A stretch of DNA of 64,000 nucleotides from Saccharomycopsis malanga. Lineage: Eukaryota > Ascomycota > Saccharomycetes > Ascoideales > Saccharomycopsidaceae. The translations under genes were made by a program, and so were the position numbers. Position 1 is the stretch's first letter; each line of letters begins with the position of its first letter. The stretch covers positions 1,860,001 to 1,924,000 of the forward strand of contig CP025323.1 of NCBI GenBank assembly GCA_004014935.1. The letters are read 5' to 3'. Shown piece after piece: positions 47,563 through 58,829 of this stretch. The notes beneath the pieces are model-generated. The model was not told the origin of the DNA and did no database searches. It was given only the letters and a program-made list of their open reading frames with translations.

Positions 47563-48016
47563 TGTATAGTGATATTACGTTGAAGTGCTTGAAACCCCCC
47601 TTCTCTTTGAATGGGGGTAATTTATATTCTGGACCTCTCAATATGTCTGTAATAAAGTATTAAGATTTCGCTTTTAGCTAACAGCTACAAATGGGTGTGA
47701 ATTACGTGTTTGATGTGTATTATATACGGCTATCAGGTTAATAGATTAGTAAATTGAGAAAAACTAATAGTAACGGTAGAAAACAGTCTAGTCTATGTAC
47801 TGGAACAAATAAGAGAGAGAGAGAGAGAGTTGGAAACATGATTGTTTCAAAGCGCTCTTCGTTAAATAATTTCTAGAGAACTTGATTGGTAACAGAAGAT
47901 TGAAAATGAAGATAAAAAAAAGTAATAATAACTAAACGCCAATGGAAAAACAAGATTAAATAATTGAAACAAAAGAAAAAGAAAACATCACGTCCAAAAT
48001 ATAAAAGCACAAATAA
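47563..48016. other. Intergenic stretch
   Basis: A (GA)n run lies at 47813-47828. Nothing else seen. Confidence 0.5.
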
Positions 48017-49660
48017 TCATTTGTTACCACCAAATCGTTTTAATTTCAAAGAGTCTCTTTTTCTTTTGCTTGATACGTTGATATCGTCGCCATTGACTGA
48101 GCTGGCATTGTCCAAAGTTTTGACGCTGGAATTGGAACTAGATCCGATACTTTTAGTTGAGCTGGATTTAGGGATACTGTAGTCGCCGGCGCCGGTGCTG
48201 GACAATGAAAGGTTTGTTTTGGACTTTGAAAACTTACTTTTTGACTTTCTAGGGCTGGCACGGTGGTCAAAGGTCTCTTTGAAAGGAGATGAGAGAGAAA
48301 AAGGTTTATTTAGAGAAGACAAGGTGGAATTCTTTGGGTTTCCAGAAGCTTGCTGAGAATGAGCGGACTGTGCATAACCAAATGTGTCAAATGTAGGAGA
48401 CAAGACTCTTTGATCGTTATGAGAAGGGACATTAGCAAAAGGATTATTACTGTAAGCAGCAATAGGGGTGATAGGCGTTAATGGAGGTTGGTTACTGCCA
48501 TTGCTGCTTGTCAATCTGCTAAGATTGTTATGATTATGCTGTGATTGGTGATTAATATAATGGTTGAGGGCTTCGTGGATAGAGGCACTGGAGTTTGGGG
48601 CCACGTTTTGAGAGCCAACTGCTCCGGGATTCGACATGTCAGGAATGAAGCAGTTATTGAAGGTAGAATTTATAGGAGAAAACGTGTGGTTTATAGGAGA
48701 CAATTGGGGAGAGGTCAACAGAGCATTAAAATAAAGAAAGTCGTTGGAATTAGGCTGTGGAAACTTGGGATTTCCATTGTTAGCAGTATTGATGGTCAAG
48801 TTCTTTAATCCTTCGTCAATACTAGTATTATTGTTGAAGGAATTGAGAGAAGACACCGATGTGTTTCTGCCAAACCCCACAGAGCCCTGTGCACTGTTAT
48901 TGTTGTTTTGATAGAAACTGGAACACATTTCGATCAACTTTTGTCGAATCTGACAAAGCAAGTTGGACTGGGCAGAAAGCGACGTGCCCTTGTAACGTGT
49001 ATTGCTCTTGCTACTGATGTCTATTGGAATGTTCTTCTGCAAAGCCACCTTCAAGGCCTCTTTAGAAACCTTGGACACAATTCCTGAGGGAGGATATCTG
49101 CCACTGAATGGAGTGATCTGCGGGTTTGTAATATAATTCTGGTAAGTATTGGACAAAAGAGTCTCAAAAGGTTTGCTGAAAACTATGGTTCTTTTGGACT
49201 CTTCTGCTTTGCCAGATCTACTCTTATACTCGGAAGGATCTACTATCGAAGAACTGTACAAACTGGAGTCGGAATATAAAGAACTGGACATCTTGTCGTA
49301 ATCAAGATCATCCGTGTCCTCGTAGTATGTGTCGTCCTCGTCACTAAAAATGCTGATCTTGGAATCATTGTTCCGGGCATGGATAGCTATTGAAGACGAC
49401 GACGAGACCAAAGGAGGCCTGGCATTTGAATAATAGTTTGGTGTTATCGGAGTGACGGGGTTCTGCTGAGGAGTCTGATAACCTGTGGCCTGGTAAACAG
49501 CAAAGTTGGATGTCGAAGCCTGAGGCGTTTGATAAGGATTTCTGCTACTGGTTTGAGAATGGGTATTGCTAGGACTGTTTGTAGCCCCAGCAGTTACACT
49601 GGCCTGAGAGGCCTTTTTCGCATTAATAGTCAACGACGGTCTTTGTCTGGCTGTCTGCAT
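48017..49660 (-). CDS. Unrecognised low-complexity Ser/Asn-rich protein
   Basis: 547 residues from ATG 49660 (the frame opens earlier without an ATG). Most of it is Ser/Asn/Gln/Pro-rich with SP/TP sites that suit proline-directed kinases (VTPITPNYY, PLTPITPIA). An acidic patch (SDEDDTYYEDTDDLDYD) lies near residue 115. One denser block looks conserved and structured: TIVFSKPFETLLSNTYQNYI, ITPFSGRYPPSGIVSKVSKE and a helix LLCQIRQKLIEMCSSF. A basic tail (KSKSKFSKSK, KRKRDSLKLKR) suggests nuclear targeting. I do not recognise the family. Confidence 0.65.
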   Translation of the reverse strand: MQTARQRPSLTINAKKASQASVTAGATNSPSNTHSQTSSRNPYQTPQASTSNFAVYQATGYQTPQQNPVTPITPNYYSNARPPLVSSSSSIAIHARNNDSKISIFSDEDDTYYEDTDDLDYDKMSSSLYSDSSLYSSSIVDPSEYKSRSGKAEESKRTIVFSKPFETLLSNTYQNYITNPQITPFSGRYPPSGIVSKVSKEALKVALQKNIPIDISSKSNTRYKGTSLSAQSNLLCQIRQKLIEMCSSFYQNNNNSAQGSVGFGRNTSVSSLNSFNNNTSIDEGLKNLTINTANNGNPKFPQPNSNDFLYFNALLTSPQLSPINHTFSPINSTFNNCFIPDMSNPGAVGSQNVAPNSSASIHEALNHYINHQSQHNHNNLSRLTSSNGSNQPPLTPITPIAAYSNNPFANVPSHNDQRVLSPTFDTFGYAQSAHSQQASGNPKNSTLSSLNKPFSLSSPFKETFDHRASPRKSKSKFSKSKTNLSLSSTGAGDYSIPKSSSTKSIGSSSNSSVKTLDNASSVNGDDINVSSKRKRDSLKLKRFGGNK

Positions 49661-50555
49661 CTTGGTATCCGTAAAGTTTTGTAAAATAAACAACACACCA
49701 CCAGCTGGCAAGATTAGATGCCAATGCAGAATAGGGTATTTTTATTGCGGTTGCAAATTTCCCTTTTACGAGCAAACGAAACGGCAAATCTGGGTAGAAT
49801 GGCAACGAAGAAAAAGTAAAATTAAGGACGACCAAAATCGAAACAATAATAGTGTGCCTACTCTAGTGCCTGTGGGCTTCTGAATACCTTGAAATATTGA
49901 CTGTACCGATAAAAATGAAAAAAGGGACACTCCCAACAATAAGGTCTTTTCCTTGCTTTCCGTAGGACCAACTGGGAATAGATTGAAAAAAGATGTGGGG
50001 TGTGTAGAAAGTTTGGTAGCGAGATTGCTTTAGTTGGCTCCTATTTTCTTTTTTCTTTGTTTCCAGCTAAATTACTGCTTTCTTGATGAATTGCGCACGC
50101 CTATCTGAGTAGCACGCTCTCCAAAAACAGTAGCAAAGCAAACTATTTAAGCACCAAAGGGTTGGCAAGGAACGCTACACGATCCATATCAGATAAGGTT
50201 AGCAAAAATGCGGTTTACCTTGCTCCTACGTCCTATACAATTACATCGCTACCTTTGCAAATCAGATACATGTCTGTAACCAATGCAAGGGGCCATCTTA
50301 CTGATTGATCACCCTTCTATAATAATATCAAAAAGTACATTATTATTATGTCTATATACATTATAAAAACGTGTCCATAAAAACTCGCTGCACATCGCTG
50401 CACAAAGCTGTATCTCGATGCGCATATCATATTGTATCACGTGCCCCTCATGACAGTCGCGTTTTTTTTTTCGATAATTAAAAAATTATATATGGTGAAA
50501 ATAAAATGGTGTAGATGTCTAGATTCCATTAGAATAGTTATATTACGCGAAAATA
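49661..50555. promoter_or_regulatory. Divergent promoter region with a CACGTG site
   Basis: Lies between the low-complexity gene and IOC4. CACGTG at 50438-50443 is a Cbf1/Tye7-type E-box 113 bp before the IOC4 start. TATATATGG and a T-rich tract follow it. No gene seen. Confidence 0.4.
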
Positions 50556-51722
50556 ATGACAGAAACACTTGGTCCAGGGTCACTTGTGCTTACAAAAATT
50601 AAAGGGTTTCCACCATGGCCCTCAATGATACTTCCGGATGAGGTGGCGCCGCAGAACATTCTTTTAAAGAAACCAAAATCAGGGCTTTCTATGAGCAAAC
50701 TCAAGCGTGAGTACAAGAAAGCAGCACAGTTAAGCGCGCAGGAAATTGAAATCTTGTCCAAATCGTATTTAGTCAAGTTTTTTCATGATGACACGTACCA
50801 ATGGGTGCATGGAGTGGAATTGACACCATTGCCTCAGGAGAAACTTGACAGCATGCGCCCAAAAAGGATGACCAAATCATTGCAAAAGGCATTTGCAATT
50901 GCAAAGAATGCTCCCTCATTAGCAGTTTTCGCTACTTATGGAAGCTACGGACCACCAAAGGTCACGACGGCCCCAGTTGAGACCCCGAAAGAAGAGCACG
51001 TGACGGAGGAGGTAAGGGAGGATAATGATACTTACAGCACGGTGCAGGATGTTGCAGCGGCGAATATGAAGAAGCCAAAAGTGACTGGGAGAAGCAATGA
51101 GGGCAATACAAGGAAGCGTAGGGCAGCCACTGGCAAGAGTGTAGTGTTGAAAAAGCCAAAGAAGAAGGAAGTTATCAATGTTGATGAAGAAAGCGAGGGG
51201 CATGAGGTGATAGATGTTGAATCAGTGCAGTCGGATGACGATGTAGGTGTTATAATTTCTCCGGAAACATTCAAAAAGGAAGAAGATGAGATTGCAGCAC
51301 TTGAGAGAAAATACAATCAACTTGTCAACGAACTTGCTAGCGAAGAATACGGAGATACTACAGGCAACCAGCCAAACGCCAGTGAATGGTCGGATCTGGT
51401 GCGGCAGCAAACAGACATACTTCTCGATGCACGGCGGAAACTCGCTTCACAGGTGTTTAAACAGCCAAAGGATTTGGATACCGAAACCCTTAACCAGGTG
51501 GCTAAGACACTCCAGAGCCAATTCCGGGGCAGGGCTCCTACGCTTTCTGTAGTGAACCGGGTACGCATAGGGCATGTGCTAGGTGCGTTGCTCAAGCGGA
51601 GCGACGTGGGGTTGAGCAACTGGGGTGCTACCCGGAAAGCTCTTGCGGAGGCGTATGTGCGAATGTATCTGGCGGCAGGGACAGTACCTGTTCCGCTGTC
51701 TCAGGAGAATTATGTTATGTGA
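50556..51722 (+). CDS. IOC4: PWWP-domain protein, Ioc4-like
   Basis: 388 residues. The N-terminal PWWP domain (about residues 5-95) reads GPGSLVLTKIKGFPPWPSMI, then YLVKFFHDDTYQWVHGVELTPL. A long basic/acidic linker with an NLS-like TRKRRAATGK segment follows. The C-terminal helical bundle (IAALERKYNQLVNELASEEY and VARRKLASQ-like helices) resembles the LEDGF/Ioc4 C-terminal fold. In S. cerevisiae Ioc4 the PWWP reads H3K36 methylation and recruits the Isw1b remodeller to gene bodies. The missing large PWWP insert makes this shorter than the yeast protein (475 aa). Assignment to IOC4 rather than another PWWP protein is likely, not certain. Confidence 0.78.
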   Translation: MTETLGPGSLVLTKIKGFPPWPSMILPDEVAPQNILLKKPKSGLSMSKLKREYKKAAQLSAQEIEILSKSYLVKFFHDDTYQWVHGVELTPLPQEKLDSMRPKRMTKSLQKAFAIAKNAPSLAVFATYGSYGPPKVTTAPVETPKEEHVTEEVREDNDTYSTVQDVAAANMKKPKVTGRSNEGNTRKRRAATGKSVVLKKPKKKEVINVDEESEGHEVIDVESVQSDDDVGVIISPETFKKEEDEIAALERKYNQLVNELASEEYGDTTGNQPNASEWSDLVRQQTDILLDARRKLASQVFKQPKDLDTETLNQVAKTLQSQFRGRAPTLSVVNRVRIGHVLGALLKRSDVGLSNWGATRKALAEAYVRMYLAAGTVPVPLSQENYVM

Positions 51723-52338
51723 GTGTAGAATATTAATAAAGGGAGTGTTACTATTGGCATGTAGCTGGAACACCAAATCGGGTAATCGCGCCGTCGCGAA
51801 GGAAGGCCGGGTAAGCCATGCATATGGGAGAAGGAGTCATAGTTGGTGGGGGTGACCCTACTAATGAGTTGCCTCCTTCGCCCAGGACTAGCTTAAAGAA
51901 GCAATTTCCACTTAAAATAGTAAAATCAAAACACAATTTATTTGACAAGAGAATTACTGTTCTTGCCACACACCAGAAAAGTAAAAATAGGCATACTAAA
52001 AAAAATAAAATACCGTGCCATCTCCCAAACAAGTCAGTAGCTACGCCTGAATACTGATTGCCGCTAAAACCAAACACTGCTATACAGTAAGTATTTAAAT
52101 GTTATCTTGGTGGAAAGTGAAAATTATTGTTAGTCGCATCCATCCGTTTTATTTTTTTCTGAGATTGTTCACCCAAAGAGGCAATTCTAAAGACTAGAAG
52201 GAAAAGGTATCATAATGTTTCACGAAAAAACGCGTTAATAGCTTGCGGTTGTTTGTTCGTGAATATTGTACTAACAAGCAGTTATTGATAACAATTAGCT
52301 AAATATTAAAAAAAGGTAAAGAAAACGACGCGTAGAAA
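51723..52338. other. Intergenic/promoter region of MCM1
   Basis: No gene seen; the small frames here lack any recognisable domain. Confidence 0.5.
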
Positions 52339-53022
52339 ATGTCTGAGCTTGAAAACCCAAAGCTTGAGGAATCTGAGGAATCCGAAATCAAAAACGACCA
52401 ATCATCGGTTCCTCCAGATTTAGATGACGACGATGATGCTCCATCTGGGAAAAGAGAAAGAAGAAAGATAGAAATTCGGTTTATTCAAGACAAATCCAGA
52501 CGTCATATCACTTTTTCCAAAAGAAAGGCTGGTATAATGAAAAAAGCCTATGAATTGTCAGTTCTCACTGGCACTCAAGTCTTGTTATTGGTTGTTTCTG
52601 AAACCGGGTTGGTTTATACGTTCACCACTCCAAAATTGCAACCTTTGGTCACCAAACCTGAAGGGAAAAACTTGATTCAAGCTTGTCTTAACGCGCCTGA
52701 AGATGGTTTAGAGGAAAATGATGATGAGGTTGCCCAGCAGCAACAACAGCAGCAGCATCAAACCTCACAGCAAGCTCCTCCTGTAGCAACTGGTCAGCAG
52801 CCTCCTCATCAACAAGGTCCTCCGCCAACTCATCCTGGCCATCCAATGCCTCAACCTCATTTGCAAAACCAGGCCTCTCCAAACCAGCAACATCCGCAAC
52901 CTCAAGGCCACTACCCTCCTCAGGGTTTGCCTATGAACCAAAACATTGGAGGTTACGGGTTGCCAAACCAAAGTTACGGAGCCTATCCTTTTGATCAAAT
53001 GAATCAAAACCCTTACCAATAG
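52339..53022 (+). CDS. MCM1: MADS-box transcription factor Mcm1
   Basis: 227 residues. An acidic N-terminus leads to the SRF-type MADS domain at ~36-95: KIEIRFIQDKSRRHITFSKR, KAGIMKKAYELSVLTGTQVL, LLVVSETGLVYTFTTPKLQP. The C-terminus is Gln/Pro-rich with a CAG/CAA Gln run, as in other Mcm1 proteins. Mcm1 binds CC(A/T)6GG-type P boxes with partners (alpha factors, Fkh2, Yox1, Ste12, Arg80-type) to control mating-type, cell-cycle and metabolic genes. The partner-binding surface is intact. No in-frame CTG codon was noticed in the MADS domain. Confidence 0.96.
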   Translation: MSELENPKLEESEESEIKNDQSSVPPDLDDDDDAPSGKRERRKIEIRFIQDKSRRHITFSKRKAGIMKKAYELSVLTGTQVLLLVVSETGLVYTFTTPKLQPLVTKPEGKNLIQACLNAPEDGLEENDDEVAQQQQQQQHQTSQQAPPVATGQQPPHQQGPPPTHPGHPMPQPHLQNQASPNQQHPQPQGHYPPQGLPMNQNIGGYGLPNQSYGAYPFDQMNQNPYQ

Positions 53023-54242
53023 GCTTGTATTCGTGATTTGGACTTTGTTTTTGCACAGGTTTTATTCCTGCCTGTTCTTGTATCATCACTTGTTGGTTGA
53101 CAGAGATTGAGCAGATTATTAAAAAAGCTTTTTCTTTTCTTTTCTTTTCGCTTCCTCTCTGTTAGTGCTGGTAGTACTTGTCTTTTTTTTATATATAAAT
53201 ATCTTCCTTATTCTTGTGTTTTCCATCTTTTTTTTTTCTCTTTCTATCTATTTACAATGACGATCCATTATATATGCGCCCAACTGTTATACATTCTTTT
53301 ATGACCTTATTGTTAGCCAATATTGTATGTATATTATATTTGCACATTGATAAATGGCAGGAGTCATTTGTAATTGTGTGTATACAAGGCATAGTTTGGT
53401 CGAATGTTCTGAATAACAAGTTTAATTATTTAGTACATGAAAATTGTGAGGTTATGGCATATTCATTAATTGTAATTTCTCCATTTTAAACTAACATTGA
53501 AAATAGGTGTAATTTTCAATTAAGTAGCATTGAAAATGGACAATCTAAGACATGAATGTTATTTCTGGCATTTGTATAGCCAGTGCAATTGCTTTGCCAA
53601 TGTATACCAACACACACCCTACCATGGGGTTCTATTTGGTCGAGATCTTCCAAAATCTCCATTTTTATGTATGAACATCAGTTTATCTATACACCATAGT
53701 TAAGAAATTTGCTATACCATCCGACACCATGGTCTGTGCATTTGTCAGTAACAAGACCTAGGCTTTGTTTAAGATTTATTCCTCAACTTGCCGTAGTTTA
53801 GATAAATAGATATGGAAGCTTGTAAGCCATTAACACATGACCTGCCACTCTATACATTGAGGTCTTTATTATAAAGTGTAGTATTTAAATGATTTTTGCA
53901 GGAGTTTTTCCTAATACTTGTTAATAAAGAGATGCCTTACGATATGGATCAATTTAGAAAATGAAAAATAGAATGACAACACTGTGGGAAGTGAATATGT
54001 AGTAAAGAGAAAAACTCTAGAATATATATAGTGACACGTTGGGCGTACCAACAAGGTTGTAGAAACACACAAGAAACATGAGAAAACCATGAGTATGAGC
54101 AAAATAATAAAATAAGAGACAAACAAAACTGTGTGAAATACAAAAAAAAGGTTAGTCGAAATATATACACTTTTAGAACTGTAAAATATCAAGGCTTGGC
54201 GTCAGGACTTGGCAAACTGAACAGCCAAGGGGTGGCCATATA
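53023..54242. other. Long intergenic stretch between MCM1 and PMR1
   Basis: No supported gene. T-rich MCM1 3' region first, then AT-rich DNA. Confidence 0.5.
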
Positions 54243-54411
54243 ATTTTATTATTTTGAGCTCTGTAAATATCAATTTCGTATATACGCGCTGTTTGAAGGA
54301 ATTTTGTGGGAAAACCCAATAATATGCTCTTGATCATAAATCCACTCACCCTGGTCTTTCTTATTTAAGAATACTATCTATTAAACGATTTTTCCAGATG
54401 ACCCAGTGGCT
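54243..54411 (-). mobile_element. SINE-like repeat, diverged
   Basis: TTTTATTATTTTGAGCTCTG, AAATATCAATTTCGTATATA, CGCGCTGTTTGAAGGAA, then the distal GATGACCCAGTGGC head relic. Minus orientation. Older than most copies. Confidence 0.6.
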
Positions 54412-54786
54412 ATAACTTATCTTACTTTAACTTGATAAATTTTCGACTATCACCTTTAATCTCAATTACGTTATACACCTATATAAAGAGCTACAATTCT
54501 GTAACATTTCTTATTTTATACGCTGGTTTATACTATATTATCTTTATAATGTTGAATTGTTAGACATCTTCATAATGTTAGTACTCTGATGACGCGCTCC
54601 TAGCAATTATTGTACATTTTTCAGGTTCAGCGCTGTTCATCCAAATTGACAACACACGTTGCAAAAATATATTTCATTGATAATTGATGAAAACCAAAAA
54701 CATTTGATTTGAGGCTTCTGGTGATTATAGATTTGAAGGTGTTTACGTCGTTAATTTATTTGGACGAGATTAGAAGGAACCTGCTG

Positions 54787-54808
54787 TTTTTTTTTTTTTT
54801 TTTTTTTT
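54787..54808 (+). promoter_or_regulatory. Poly(dT) tract, 22 bp, upstream of PMR1
   Basis: 22 consecutive T about 55 bp before the PMR1 ATG. Poly(dA:dT) tracts exclude nucleosomes in yeast promoters. Confidence 0.6.
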
Positions 54809-54862
54809 CAACTAGTTTTGAAGAGCAGTTCTATAATCGAGGCTTAAATATAGAAATTAGGC

Positions 54863-57649
54863 ATGAGTGAGAATCCATTTGACTTACCGGTGGTGACGCT
54901 GAACATTTCGGCGGCAAGTGGAGCGCCAGCATTTGAGTATGCTACGGAGACGGTGGATGGCACGTTGGAAAAGTTGTCGACGGATGCTCGGAAAGGGCTC
55001 ATGTCGATGCAGGACGTAATATACCGTAAAACGACTTATGGGGCGAACGAGTTGGAGTCTGAGGAGGACGAGCCGCTCTATTTGAAGTTTGTAAAGCAGT
55101 TTTATGAAGATCCGTTGATATTGCTTCTTAATGGGTCAGCGATCATCAGTTTTGTAATGGGCAACATTGATGATGCAGTGTCCATCACCGTAGCAATAGT
55201 TATAGTAGTCACAGTAGGGTTTATCCAGGAGTATCGGTCGGAGAAGTCGTTGGAGGCACTCAACCGGTTGGTGCCACCAAATTGCCATTTGACGAGAAAC
55301 GGCAACACCGAAACCTTGTTGGCGTCCAACTTGGTTCCAGGGGACTTGGTGCATTTCCAGATTGGCGACAGGATTCCTGCAGATGTGCGGATCATCGACA
55401 GCAACGACCTCACCATTGACGAGAGCAATTTGACGGGCGAGAACAAGCCGGTGCACAAGCAGACGGGCGAGATACGCCAGGGTGTTGCCAAGGTGCAAAT
55501 CAGCGAGTGCACCAACATTGCGTTTATGGGCACGTTGGTCCGAGACGGCAATGGGTCTGGAATTGTAGTTGGAACTGGTTCGCAGAGCGTGTTTGGCCAT
55601 ATTTTCAAGATGATGGCTGATATCGAGAAACCGAAGACTCCGTTGCAACTAACAATGGATGCGTTGGGCAAACAGCTCTCGATGATATCGTTTGCTATCA
55701 TTGGTGTGATCTGTCTTATAGGCATTGTAGAAGGCAAGTCGTGGTTGGACATGTTTCAGATCTCCGTGTCGTTAGCCGTAGCTGCTATTCCCGAGGGCTT
55801 GCCGATTATTGTAACTGTGACGCTAGCATTGGGGGTTTTGCGAATGGCATCCCACAAGGCCATTGTCAGAAGACTACCCAGCGTGGAGACATTGGGCTCG
55901 GTCAACGTCTTGTGCACCGATAAAACAGGCACCTTAACCCAGAACCATATGACTGTGACCAAAGTGTGGGCTCCGCTGCGTGATGTTATTGATTTGCTGG
56001 GCAGTTTGTCCAAGTCTGTTCATGATGACGAGTCTTTTGAACTGCACTTGTCCAGTGATGTCAGACAATTGTTGGAAATCGGCAACATTTGCAACAATTC
56101 CAGATACTCCGCGGAAACAGACAGGTTTATAGGCAATCCGACCGACATTGCCTTGGTTGAGGTGTTGAAAAAGTTCAAATTGGACGACATCAGATCCACA
56201 AGACTGAAACTCAAAGAATTGTCCTTCAATTCTGCTAGAAAATACATGGCCGTGGTTGTTCACAAAGGTGACAAAACAAAACCAGAAACTTTCTTGAAAG
56301 GTGCTTATGAAAGAGTATTGCAGTATTCCTCACATGTTCTCACCACCAACACTGGCAAATCCAAAAACAAATCCACTAACAAAATCCCCATCACTGCAGA
56401 TTTGAAGAACCAGATTACAGAAAAGGCTAACCAATTGGCTTCCCAAGGCTTGAGAGTCTTGGCCTTTGCGAAAAAAGACGGCGATATGGATTTCAACAAA
56501 GAACCTACCAATTTGGTGTTTGCAGGCTTGATTGGTATGTACGATCCACCTAGAAAACAGGTCCCAGCAGCAGTCTCGCAGTTTGTAAAAGGCGGTGTCC
56601 ACGTCATCATGATCACCGGTGATTCGGAAGCCACCGCAACCTCCATTGCTCGCCAGGTTGGTCTTTATATCCAGGACGTTTCTCGCCAAGTGATTTCCGG
56701 CGAAGCGTTGGATTCCATGAGCGACAACGAGTTGGCCACCGCCATCCAGTACGTCAATGTGTTTGCCAGAAGCACCCCTGCACACAAGGTGCGCATTGTA
56801 AAAGCTCTCCAACAACGAGGCGATGTCGTGGCCATGACCGGTGATGGTGTCAACGATGCCCCGGCCTTGAAACTAGCAGATATCGGGATTGCCATGGGTA
56901 AAAACGGAACCGACGTAGCCAAAGAAGCGTCTGACATGATCTTGGTCAATGATGATTTCACTACCATCTTGACAGCCATCGAAGAAGGAAAAGGAATCTT
57001 CTACAACATCCAAAACTTTTTATGTTTCCAGTTATCAACCTCTGTAGGTGCCTTGGGGCTTATTGCTATCACAACTTTCTTAAACTTGCCCAATCCTTTG
57101 AATCCTATGATGATCTTGTTCATCAATATCATTATGGACGGTCCTCCTGCCCAGTCGCTTGGCGTAGAGGCTGTAGACGATGATATCATGAATCATCCTC
57201 CTCGGTCGAAAAAGGAAAACATCTTGTCATCCAGATTGCTTCAAAGAATCGCCTTGAAAGGTTCCATCACTGTCTTGGGCACTATCTTCATCTACCTGAG
57301 AGAAATCAGGGATTCCGTCACTAAAAGAGACACCACCATGACTTTTGCTACCTTTGTCTGTTTCGACATGTGGAATGCCGTCAGTTGTAAACATAACTTC
57401 AAATCTATCTTTCAAGTCGGCTTTTTCAAAAACAAATTCTTCAACATCTCCATCTTGATCATCTTACTAGCCCAGTTCTGTATCATCTACGTTCCCTTGT
57501 TCCAAAACATCTTTCAAACCGAGGCCTTGAGTGCTGGCGACTTGTTGTATATATTCTCCATCACCTCCAGTGTATTTGTCGCCGACGAGATATTCAAAGT
57601 GTTTATCAAGAAGAAAGAACGCTTGATTGGCTCTTCTATGATTGTATAG
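54863..57649 (+). CDS. PMR1: Golgi Ca2+/Mn2+-transporting P-type ATPase Pmr1
   Basis: 928 residues, near S. cerevisiae Pmr1 (950). P2A-type ATPase: A-domain DESNLTGENKPV, M4 calcium-site AAIPEGLPIIVTVTLALG, phosphorylated Asp-353 in CTDKTGTLTQNHMTV, nucleotide domain ENLxGAY-like FLKGAYERV, hinge MTGDGVNDAPALKLADIGIA near residue 660, and M6 LFINIIMDGPPAQSLG. It pumps Ca2+ and Mn2+ into the Golgi for glycosylation and metal detoxification. About six CTG codons were seen, all at variable positions (e.g. VVTLNIS, WAPLRDVIDLLG, TRLKLKEL), whereas TTG is abundant. Confidence 0.97.
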   Translation: MSENPFDLPVVTLNISAASGAPAFEYATETVDGTLEKLSTDARKGLMSMQDVIYRKTTYGANELESEEDEPLYLKFVKQFYEDPLILLLNGSAIISFVMGNIDDAVSITVAIVIVVTVGFIQEYRSEKSLEALNRLVPPNCHLTRNGNTETLLASNLVPGDLVHFQIGDRIPADVRIIDSNDLTIDESNLTGENKPVHKQTGEIRQGVAKVQISECTNIAFMGTLVRDGNGSGIVVGTGSQSVFGHIFKMMADIEKPKTPLQLTMDALGKQLSMISFAIIGVICLIGIVEGKSWLDMFQISVSLAVAAIPEGLPIIVTVTLALGVLRMASHKAIVRRLPSVETLGSVNVLCTDKTGTLTQNHMTVTKVWAPLRDVIDLLGSLSKSVHDDESFELHLSSDVRQLLEIGNICNNSRYSAETDRFIGNPTDIALVEVLKKFKLDDIRSTRLKLKELSFNSARKYMAVVVHKGDKTKPETFLKGAYERVLQYSSHVLTTNTGKSKNKSTNKIPITADLKNQITEKANQLASQGLRVLAFAKKDGDMDFNKEPTNLVFAGLIGMYDPPRKQVPAAVSQFVKGGVHVIMITGDSEATATSIARQVGLYIQDVSRQVISGEALDSMSDNELATAIQYVNVFARSTPAHKVRIVKALQQRGDVVAMTGDGVNDAPALKLADIGIAMGKNGTDVAKEASDMILVNDDFTTILTAIEEGKGIFYNIQNFLCFQLSTSVGALGLIAITTFLNLPNPLNPMMILFINIIMDGPPAQSLGVEAVDDDIMNHPPRSKKENILSSRLLQRIALKGSITVLGTIFIYLREIRDSVTKRDTTMTFATFVCFDMWNAVSCKHNFKSIFQVGFFKNKFFNISILIILLAQFCIIYVPLFQNIFQTEALSAGDLLYIFSITSSVFVADEIFKVFIKKKERLIGSSMIV

Positions 57650-58036
57650 TTTTGTATCTTTTCTTTTTCTTTGTATATCAAGTGGCTGTATGATTTGTTA
57701 TCCTGCACCTTTTCATTTTTATTAGCATTATTGGCCCATCCAAATGTACACTCTTTTGCTCAATTGTTTTTAATAGACTGATGGTGCAACTCGTTATATT
57801 TGAAGTATAGTTATGCTTTATATTACTCAAACCTAGGAAGAGTTGTACTTGGTTAATTAACATTACTATTCACCGCAATGCTCTGTATTATGGTGTGTGC
57901 TGATTTAACTGGTAAACAAACTCGGTTAATTGTATGCATTATAAGTTGAAAAATTATATTCAATTACACTTTTTTTGCTAGGCGTAATTCCAAATAAACA
58001 GCCTATTTTCACTACAACAATATAAAATGTTCTTTC

Positions 58037-58037
<1 letters not shown>
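57650..58037. other. Intergenic stretch downstream of PMR1
   Basis: Nothing recognised. Confidence 0.5.
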
Positions 58038-58092
<55 letters not shown>

Positions 58093-58118
58093 TCTTACTT
58101 TTCGAGCCCAGTGCATAT
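58038..58118 (-). mobile_element. SINE-like repeat 3' end with (AAT)18 tail
   Basis: AAT triplets at 58038-58091 (18 units), then ATCTTACTTTTCGAGCCCAG and TGCATATCTTTTTC, the 3' block on the minus strand. Same junction as the 89-unit array. Confidence 0.75.
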
Positions 58119-58829
58119 CTTTTTCTTACATTTATATACATTATTGTATGCACTCTTCATACACCCTCTTCCATGGCCTGTCAAAATTACAATTTTTCTC
58201 AAGGGGTTAGTCAGGCAATTTCGAGGATTTTTCAAAATTCCAGCCCTAGACCATGCGAGTGCCTATACCATATTACATATCTGAATACTCCGTATAAGCT
58301 CCTTCTTTGTATGGCCAGATAGCAAGCCTGAAAACCTTCAATACGCTGATAATTCCTTACAAAATGCTCTACAAGGTTGAGTGGAGTAAGTTTGTAAAAA
58401 CAAATTATACAAAACTGCTTTGGATAGTGTATATTTGAGAGGAAACAAAGTATAAACCAAACTTTACAAGCCTTTTTGATCCCAATTGGTAAAGAAATTA
58501 TTTTACATAAATAAAGAACCCATCCACTTAATATTACAATGTTCCCCTTGGCTCAGTACTTATTTTAGCCTATTTTATATTTATCACTTTTTAATGGGTT
58601 ACCTGATCTACTTTTGATTACTGCCTGAAACTAATAATACAATAATGTTAAAATATCATATAGATTTGGAAAAAACGTAATGCAACAATGATAAACAACA
58701 GAAAAAACAAAAAATACAAACAGGTTATAAACGTAAGGCATAAATGTATAATAAAGTATAAGTGTAAGATGATTCAATAAATGGTAGTAAATAAATATGA
58801 GCAACATACAAACGCATAAACCAGCCAAT
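58119..58829. other. Intergenic stretch
   Basis: No gene seen. Confidence 0.45.

Noticed and set aside
55102-56979. Long minus-strand frames opposite PMR1
   Set aside because: Shadows of a long conserved ORF; they break where PMR1 codon bias changes.
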